Assembly (NCBI GenBank): GCA_947311845.1
Contig: CAMZMU010000075.1
Location: 20,279,670 to 20,343,669, forward strand
DNA length: 64,000 nucleotides
Direction of reading: 5' to 3'
From: Poa pratensis
Lineage: Eukaryota > Streptophyta > Magnoliopsida > Poales > Poaceae
A program made the position numbers and the translations under genes. The notes beneath the pieces are model-generated. The model did no database searches. It was not told where the DNA came from and was given only the letters and a program-made list of their open reading frames with translations. Positions 55,794 to 64,000 of this stretch are shown one piece after another (within the stretch, counting starts at the first letter, position 1; each line of letters begins with the position of its first letter).

Positions 55794-58700
55794 TTATCTC
55801 TTCTGGAAGTTGAATAGCTTGATTGAGACTCCGAAAAGGAAAGCAAAGAGAACGGCAAATGAGACGACCACCACAGCGACTACCCACAAGAAGTCATGAT
55901 GGAACCCAAAATAGGTTTCTACAAACTCAGACACCTGCACACCACTGTCTTCGAACTTTTCTGTTACATCTCCAAACTGTGAAGTGACCAGACCATTGAG
56001 TGTCCACGCAATAGGGCTGAGCCAGTAGTACCATCTCCACCATATCGGAATTCTCTGTAGATAAAAGTAGCCAGTTCACAGAATATTAGGAAAAGAAGGA
56101 GCAAAAGTTTTTTGTATAGCAGTTCTAGTTTATCTGTAGAAGTGGAAGCATTAAGAACAAATAGTATACTTACAGTTCTTGGTGTAATAAATCCCGAGAA
56201 AAGGTTCCAAAGAGCATAGAATGCCGTGGAAACAACAGAGGCAACGTTGTAGTTTGGAGTCAGCCCCACCGACATCATTCCGTAGAATGTGAAGTAAGCT
56301 AGAGTGAAGTACATGAAAAACAGGTACCAAAAGAACTTGGCAGCTGTCCACTCGAACCCAATCATAGCATATACTAACACACCATATATCAAGGATTGAA
56401 CAAAGATGTATGGAAGTTCAATTGCAACCTGCAAGGGAAACTAGATGTTAGTGGTCCTATTGTTTTAAGGTTGCTTTCCACTTACTTAGCGGATTGGTTT
56501 AACTGTTTGTTCTTGCTGTAAGTCAAAATCATCTTAAATCTTTTATCAAGCCTCATATGTACATTCTTGCACTATTTATGATGCTTAATATGACAATGCC
56601 AAGCCTTTTGATCGTTGAACTCATTAGTCTTGTTTTTAGTAATAACTAAAGATAAAATTTAATGCAAAGAACATCTACCTGCCCCAACGCATATGGCAAA
56701 GGTGAGTACATATGCGCCGCTCTTTCCCTGTAAAAGACTGTGCGCTCAACAGCTACAACTGGCTGAACTGAGGCCGAGTTCTGCACCCCCATGAACAGAA
56801 CTGAGGCATACATGGAACCCATGGCATTGAACAAGTCCTGTTGACTGTGCCTGCAAGGGTAAAATGATTCTGGTGAATTAGAAAGGTGGGAACAATAGGT
56901 AGTTTACTTAACAAATATCATATACAAATTTTGTACATGCTTTATTTTATTATATATTATATTACCTTTTTCTTCCAATGCCCCAGAACATTGTTCCAAA
57001 CAACAGCGCAATTAATGTAGTATAGAAGAACTTGACTGCGGTATATGGAGGATTTCTCCAGTATGAAAGACTTTGCTTCCACAGGCAAGCTGAGCATTGA
57101 GTGAGGAAGTTTTGTGAGTACTGCGTTGGAAAGGATAGGTCACTTGAACCTTCAGGAGGTGTGCTTAGCTCCTTTATTAAATTTTTGTTCCTCCTGAAAT
57201 GCAACAAAACCAACAATATTCGTGCACATTTTAGATATTTGAAATTCAATTGAAAAGAAAAATGGCATACTAGTATTATCACGCTTTTAAAATGGGCCAT
57301 CTGTAATGCATATTTGTTCACAAATTTTCTTGTCTTTTTTATCTTAGAGATCTGCCCTCTTAAATAGTAGTTTATACTGAAGAAAGTATTGATTGTTGTT
57401 TTTCATTTCGAAATATATGCAACCAGAAACATACCGGTGTAGTTCAGAATTCTTGTATACTTGACTGAAGCTAATCCCAGTTATCTGTTCTTGCGCTGCA
57501 CTAGTCACTTCCAGCATCCATGTTGAAGGATTGTAGCCATCTTTAATCTTTCTGACATCTTCAATAGCCTGTGTAGAAGCAAAGCAAAGCAGTTCAATAA
57601 CATTTCTGTTCAGTGCGAGACTGCATTTGGAAACCTAAAATAATTTATGTTCAATTTTGTCACCTCAAAATAACTGATCAATTCACACGAGTGCCGGCCT
57701 AGTGGACCTACATAAATCTCCTCACCTCCTCGTTTCATCAGGAACAGCTGCAAAGACACACCACCATCAGGTATTAGAAGGGTTCACAAAAAGTATGAAC
57801 TGGCCATGTCGCTTTATTTTTTCTTCTTTACCTCATCAAAAGATTCAAATATATCGATGCTTGGTTGGTGAATGGTGCAAACAACTGTCCTTCCTGTATC
57901 TACGGTATTCCTTATTGCCCACATTACAATGGCTGCTGCTCGTGCATCAAGTCCAGATGTCGGTTCATCCATGAAAATGATAGAAGGGTTAGCAACCAGC
58001 TCCACTGCTATTGTCAGCCTTTTCCTCTGCTCAGTTGACAATCCACTAACGCCGGGTAATCCAACCAATGCATCTTTTAAGGGGAAAAGTTCCACTAGCT
58101 CCATGACCTCATCAATGAACATCTGCACGCCAGGTTTCATGTGTTAAAGCAGTCAGTAGATATGGTCGTCCTTTCGAAGATGTGACTAGTACATAAAAGT
58201 GATGTACAATCATGTCAAAATATCTGTCTCAAGCATTTTGGAGAACTTAAATTTTAAAATTATACCGTTATTAAAATTTAATTTTATATGTGTGACATTT
58301 AAAATCAGTTGAGAATATTAGTCTTCTCATTTAATCATGTTTCATATAATTTTCTAATATATATGCTTGTATACTACGAAAATATTAAAAAAAATGAAAA
58401 TTGTGTTCTTTGCAAACCTTTCTTGTTGAGGAATCAACGCTAGCAGGTAATCGGAGCCATGCCGAGAATGCGAGAGACTCGTACACGGTCACATTCGGTG
58501 AATGGATGTCGTTCTGCTCACAGTATCCTGACACACGAGCAAAAGTTTCGTGCTTCTTTGGATAGCCAGAGATTGTAATGTTGCCCTCTATGTATCCACT
58601 GGTCTTTCGTCCAGCCAAAACATCCATCAGTGTTGTCTTACCGGCACCACTGACACCCATAAGAGCTGTAAGTACTCCTGGCCTAAATGAACCACTGATA

Positions 58701-61700
58701 CCCTTAAGTAGTTCCAACCGGCTCTCTGCCACACCTTGTGCTTTGATTTCCTACAGTTTGTGTGGGATAAAGGAATTATGAATGATGTTTTCACTCATAT
58801 ATGTTCTACTTATTGGACATATCTGTATTTCTAATAATTTCCATAAAAAAAATACCTGTGGCATGTCTACACTGTATTTTATATCTTCGAATGTGATGGA
58901 GAGAGGTACAAAAGGGAGGACCATTCCTTTCTTGCCCGGACTAGAATTCACTGTTGCATTGTTGGACGTTGATTCTTCATTGCTCCAGTCTGCAGTATCT
59001 GGTAAACATATGCAGAGGTTAATTTTAAATTAGACCTTAACTTTTAGCTGGGAGGTTATATCATTGAGCTTTGCCAGTTGACATTATCTTATATCTTCCT
59101 CAGATTTATCAAAATCAGTAAGTACCTGTAGATGCTATAGTATTGTTCTTAACCCGTCCTCTCGATGATGCTTCTAAAACTTCACCAGTGAGATTAGCTT
59201 GTTTTATCTTCATCGTTTCCTCAGATATTGTTGGCTGGTTGCTGTCAAATGCTGCGGATCGGAGAATGTATAAGATTAGAATGCACAGCTTTGTTTGGAA
59301 AATTGCAAGATAGCTATCTATTGGCACAAAATACAAGTTATATCTGACTCACGGTCGAGGAATGTGAGGCAGACGGTATAGAGGATATTGAATAGCAGCA
59401 CATATCCGAGCAAGGCACCAACGCCAATCCAGTACCACTTTGCATCAGGAAAAACCCCACGAGATTCCAGAACTAGTCTTCCAAGTGGTTCCATGGAACC
59501 AGGGATTATCTGTAGCATAGCAGTAACAATATGCTTTAGCCATTCATAATCAGACAGATAACCATTCATAATCAGACAGATAAGTTTTTTAATCCTATTT
59601 CATAAGTGCATCTTTACCTTATTCCAGCTTTGACCTAGGAACTCATTCACCGATAGAGCATTTTGTGCATACATCAGGGGTGATATCCAGTACCCCCATA
59701 TCCACCATTTCTTCACATTCTCTGTTAAATCAAAGGAATGGTGAATTTATGATGCATAAATACCACATCCAATGTGGAAAAGCAAATGAAACTTGAGTAA
59801 TTTATAGTCCAGGTGTTATTAGCCTAAAACTTCAAACATACTGCTTAGGACTTCAGCTTAGCTAGTTTTGCATACCTCTTGCCAGGATGAATCCACCCGT
59901 GAGCATAAAAATAAGTATGCTGAAGGAACCAATGGTGCTTGCAACAACTTGATGCCTTGCAAGGCCAGCAATGAAGCGGAAGAGACCAGATGATGCCTCA
60001 TTCATTAATAAGAGCAGCAGGAACTGTCTAAAAAATCTGCAGCATTGCATTGTTTTCATTAGCTTCCGCAATATCTTGAAAAAATTAATGTATGTTCGAA
60101 TTTACCCCCTTACCTCTGTATGTTGGGATCAAATCCAATGACGTAGTATGTTATGCCCACCCAAATTGTTACATTTAGCAAAGACAGGGGTGTCTTAATG
60201 AGCCATGATGGCAAGGTGTATGTCCATGCTGGAAAGAAGAGAAGATCTCTTTGCTTGAAGAAAACAGGGAGCTTTACAATGGTTAGACCTACTTCTGCTA
60301 AACCATTGAACATGATCATCAAGATCCCAAAGAAGAGAGCACCCATGTATATCCCTCCATCTGTTACTGAGTCATGATGCATATTGATGCGCAGAAAGAC
60401 GGTCATTGCTATGATTGCCATGATTGTCAACTGAAGAATAAAGAGAAATAATAAGATACCCTGCGGCACTTTTATATTTTTGGATAACATCGAAATCAAT
60501 TAAAGTTAAACTTTTGTTAATTTTTGTTTTTAGAATGATCACCTGAGTTGCCTTGAATATGTACACAAAGGAGTTTCTTTTCATGAGCAATATCTCTCTG
60601 TTGATGTTAGCTTTGAGTAATTCCTTCATGCTGGCGCCGTATTGTGATGTTTTCAGGGCTGCAGGATGACTTCTGCTCTTATCAAATGGGACTGCTAACT
60701 CACTCTTTATAGCCTGACCAACGTGGAAAGATTGAAATGCCTCCGCAAACTCCTTAACAGGAACATATCGGTATGTCTCGTCACTGTTTATCCAGTATTG
60801 TCCCTGATCTTTCCTTGATGTAACCTATCAAATTTCAATTATAGTCAGTCACACTTCAACACTGTAGTCAATTATGATCCTGCTATTTAATATACCAACT
60901 TAGCACGACAGAGTTTTCTATAACCATCAATTTTGCAGCTTGCCATATTTTGCTGAAGATGCAAACTGTAAAATATTAAATAGGTTGCTCCATATGTTCC
61001 ACTTGTGAACAAACTTTGCATTATGGAAATTCCCTAGATTTCACATTTTGTATTTCGAAGGTATTTCGAAATAATGCATTTTTAAATAATTCTATAATTA
61101 GAGAAAGCTCGAGACAACAAGTTGTTAAACTCACTTCTTGCAAGAAGTCAGCTACGCCTTTTCGCTCAGGACATTTGAATCCCATTGATTCAAAGAACTC
61201 GAGCACATGTTCTCGGGGGCCATTGTAGACAACCTGACCATCTGAGAGGAGAATTATATCATCAAATAATTCATATGTCTCTGGTGCAGGTTGTAGCAAA
61301 GCGATGACTGCTGTTCCACCAATAATGTGGATTGTTTGCCGGATGGAGTTTACAATCTGGAAGGTTGTCGAGCTGTCAAGTCCAGTTGATATCTCGTCCA
61401 TGAAAAGGGCTCTTCCTGGTGTTACAAGCATCTCAGCTGCAAAACCATCAGGGAATGGATGAGTTGAATTGTACAGGAACTCATTGCAAATTAATTCTTA
61501 AGACATAGCATCTGGTATGTTTGTCACTCTCAAACTATATTTACCTGTAGTTACTCTCTTTTTTTGACCTCCGGATATACCTCTCAACATATTGTTGCCT
61601 ACGATTGTGTCGGCACAGATATCCAGCCCCAATATCTTCAATAATTCAAATGAAATCATAAATTAGTAATGTAATCACCTCTTCATCTTGTAAAGCTCTT

Positions 61701-63707
61701 GACAAACTTAAGAAAGAAACTAGATGTCATTCTTGTTACAAGGCTTATAATTGTGTGATTCAGTGTAATTAACAACAGAGCTATAAATAAATGGCAGATT
61801 CGCGTGCACCTTTAGTATGTGATTTGTGACCACCTCGGCTTTCTGCTCTCCTGTTGCAGCAGCCTACATAAGAAAAATGAGAGATTAATGTGGATCAAAC
61901 TTTTTTATAGAAACGTCAGCTGAAACATTGAATGTAGTGAACTACTATATGAAATGCAACAGTATTGAACCTTCAAGTAGATATCTATCTCTGGATCTGG
62001 TTTGATATTTTCTTCCTTTTCTCTCCTTGATAGCTCCATTAGAAGGTCTGATCATTTTGTACAAAAAGCAATCAAGTTATATAATGCAATATGATAGTGT
62101 GATGAGTTCTGGAGTCTCCATGTTTGCTGTTCTTACCAAAGCGGTGACCAATCCCTTGACATTTTGCAGAGAAATTGACTGTCTCGCGGACTGTCAGTTC
62201 ACCCATATGCAGATCATGTTGGCTAACATAAGCTGCTGATCGCCGCGGCACAAACTCATCCATAGTATGCCCATTGTAAATTATTTCCCCTGACATCTTT
62301 TGTCATTGCAGCGTTTTCACATGTTAGTTCTAGCAAGTTATAACCACGAAAAACATAGCATCCAAAACAAAACAAAAAGATGTTGTACCTTGAGACCTGA
62401 AGGCAGAGTTCCGGCCAAGGCCAGAAGCAGCGAGGTTTTTCCCGCGCCAGGTGGGCCCAAAAGCAAGGTCATCCTAAAACAGTAGAAGGGATAATAAGGT
62501 AGAGTCGGTGGCGATGATTTGCAAGTGTCGATATGTCCAGATGTTTACCTGTGAGGCTTGACGATTCCGCTGACATTGTGAAGGATTGATATTTTCTGCT
62601 TCCTGTTTGGTGTTAGGTGAAGAGCATTTGCCATGCCCTGTTTGAAGACGATTACCGCCACCATGTCAGTACTCATGTTATGCAGTACAAAGAGGCAAGT
62701 TAAATTGACTACAATCAAACTATGTGCGTACTATAACTCCTAACGCTTGAAGCTCCATTAGACCAGTGGGCAGATTATTTATTTTGTCATATGGTCTGCT
62801 GGATTTGCAGTAGATCCTAATGTCTGAAGCTTCAATCAGGAAATTTAACCTTCTCAAGCACTTATTTTTGATTGATGTATCTAAGTTGTCAGTACTCAGT
62901 GCCAGCTCAAAGGTGAATAAAATACCATCAAGTGTGCGGATGATATCTTTATGATGTTCACTAGTGTAATAATAAAATACTGTAGAAGAAAAGAGTGACT
63001 TTGGCTAGTCAAAATCGGCCAATCATCGCGCGCGAAAGGAGTCAACGTCAATCAGTTATGTCATCCCATATCCACTGTTGACATTATTAACCAAAAAATC
63101 TCGGCCAGCAACAGACAGACAGACAGAATTGCAGCAGTGCGGCATACCTCCAGTACATTGGCGTAGGTGTTGAGGATGGTGGGCAGGCCCCTGCTGCCAA
63201 CGTACGCCTCCGCCTCCACGTTCAGGTTCTGGTACCTCACCTCGATCGTCGGCAGCTCAACCCCAACTCTGACGAACATCACAAGCGAAGGGATACCAAT
63301 CGAGATATCAGTACATGCTATAATCCTCCACACTGCAGGAGGGGAATACTGAAGAACGGAAGAAGGTCGTGTTAATATATCTTACCTGTCGAGGCGGTCC
63401 TTGAACCTGGAGAGGAAGCGCTCGTGCTCGTCGCCGACCCAGGCGATGCGCTGCATGAGCGCGTGCTTCTCCTGCGCGCCAGCTTCTGCACGTTCACCTC
63501 CTTGAGCTCGCCCTCGGGCATGGCCAGCACCGCCGTCCGGGCGCGGTCGTAGGTGGGCAGCTTCTCCAGCGCCGCCCATCGCAGCGCCTCCTCGTCGTCC
63601 TCGTCCCGCGACGACCTCGAGAACACGTCGTCCGCGCCCCGCGACCACACCGTGCTCTCCTGCCGCAGGCTGCGCCCGAACGCGTGTATCTCGCCGGCGT
63701 CGTCCAT
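55794..63707 (-). CDS. Full-size PDR-type ABCG transporter, 24 exons
   Basis: Coding exons (minus): 63707-63386, 63268-63148, 62637-62549, 62473-62389, 62296-62137, 62047-61971, 61863-61810, 61635-61545, 61436-61135, 60824-60543, 60430-60114, 60036-59876, 59721-59618, 59509-59353, 59251-59126, 58998-58856, 58750-58418, 58122-57832, 57747-57664, 57568-57435, 57193-56966, 56850-56679, 56428-56174 and 56054-55794. They total 4349 bases; one missing base in exon 1 (~63478-63481, CTGGCGCG) makes 1450 codons. The order is NBD1-TMD1-NBD2-TMD2: Walker A GPPGAGKT at 184-191, signature ISGGQ at 323-327, Walker B LFMDE at 344-348; second set GVSGAGKT at 896-903, LSTEQ at 1003-1007, IFMDE at 1024-1028. 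PDR proteins export hormones, terpenoids, cuticle precursors or xenobiotics across the plasma membrane. The substrate is not predictable here. A TATA box lies ~180 bases upstream of the ATG. Confidence 0.95.
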
Positions 63708-63888
63708 CTACCTTCCCGCGAGCCGACGGCGCCGCCGGTTACGGCAACTCGGCGAAATATCTATCGGAGAACCCGACAGGGGAGAGTGGGACGTCGCTAG
63801 CTGCTGTACCCCTCCCTCGTGTGCGGGGCTGCTTTCTTTCTTGGCGCCACAGATGAGATTCCACGGGAAGGAGAAAGAGATTGGCGCT
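63708..63888 (-). other. 5' untranslated leader of the PDR gene
   Basis: GC-rich leader between the TATA box and the ATG on the minus strand. No upstream intron is evident. Confidence 0.5.
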
Positions 63889-63896
63889 TATATAAC
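63889..63896 (-). promoter_or_regulatory. TATA box of the PDR gene
   Basis: TTATATAA on the minus strand within gttatataagcgcc, ~182 bases before the start codon. Confidence 0.7.
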
Positions 63897-64000
63897 AGTG
63901 GTGGAGCCGACGACGGAGAAGGAGCTGCTGACGTACCCCATGACGACGCCGGGTCTACGGAGGCACGGGCGAGTTTCGAAGGAAATTTGTTTCCGGCGTG

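Overview
This window looks like nuclear DNA of a grass, most likely a Triticeae or close Pooideae species. The evidence is GC-rich monocot-type exons with GT-AG introns, Stowaway-type MITEs, a CACTA element with a 'gtgccgacggt' subterminal array, a long-LTR Gypsy element, LINE-type retroposons, a Helitron 3' end, a PIF/Harbinger transposase remnant, and a solo-LTR-like piece that I recognise from cereals. The species call is inference.

Layout. 1-2749 is the 3' part of a CACTA transposon with the end of its second gene, inserted in an NLR gene whose LRR-encoding end follows (2750-3370). 4120-6492 encodes a BURP/PG1-beta-type cell-wall protein; its 3' end is duplicated nearby. 9403-15116 (+) is an ankyrin-PGG gene broken by two reverse-oriented retroposons. 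16098-17546 (-) is an intact UDP-glycosyltransferase. 19387-29096 is a 9.7-kb Gypsy LTR retrotransposon with 3.2-3.6-kb LTRs and a CAAAT target duplication, nested in a minus-strand LINE. 30087-30432 is a Gypsy integrase scrap. 30435-33025 (-) is a second ankyrin-PGG gene. 34470-38607 (-) is PRP31, an essential U4/U6 snRNP protein gene. 39349-42580 is a patchwork of Harbinger, GC-rich hAT-like and LTR fragments. 42655-42828 (-) is a small promoter-bearing ORF. 43405-45951 is a non-autonomous Helitron. 47508-47971 is a secreted proline-rich protein gene. 48983-50616 is a retroposon starting with 40 G. 50.7-55.7 kb is gene-free and repeat-rich. 55794-63707 (-) is a complete 24-exon PDR-type ABCG transporter gene.

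The functional genes are unrelated single-copy-like plant genes: cell-wall proteins, a UGT, ankyrin-PGG membrane proteins, a splicing factor and a full-size ABC transporter. They do not form an operon or an obvious pathway cluster. The UGT and the PDR transporter could each act on specialised metabolites, but nothing here links them.

The strongest cross-cutting observation is that several otherwise intact genes (PRP31, PDR, the second ankyrin gene, the proline-rich protein and the CACTA ORF) each fail only by single missing bases, mostly in G/C runs, while splice sites and family length are preserved. That pattern fits residual consensus errors at least as well as real pseudogenes. The most unusual sequence signal is a six-copy CGGA-N3-TCCG palindrome array kept in both LTRs of the Gypsy element.
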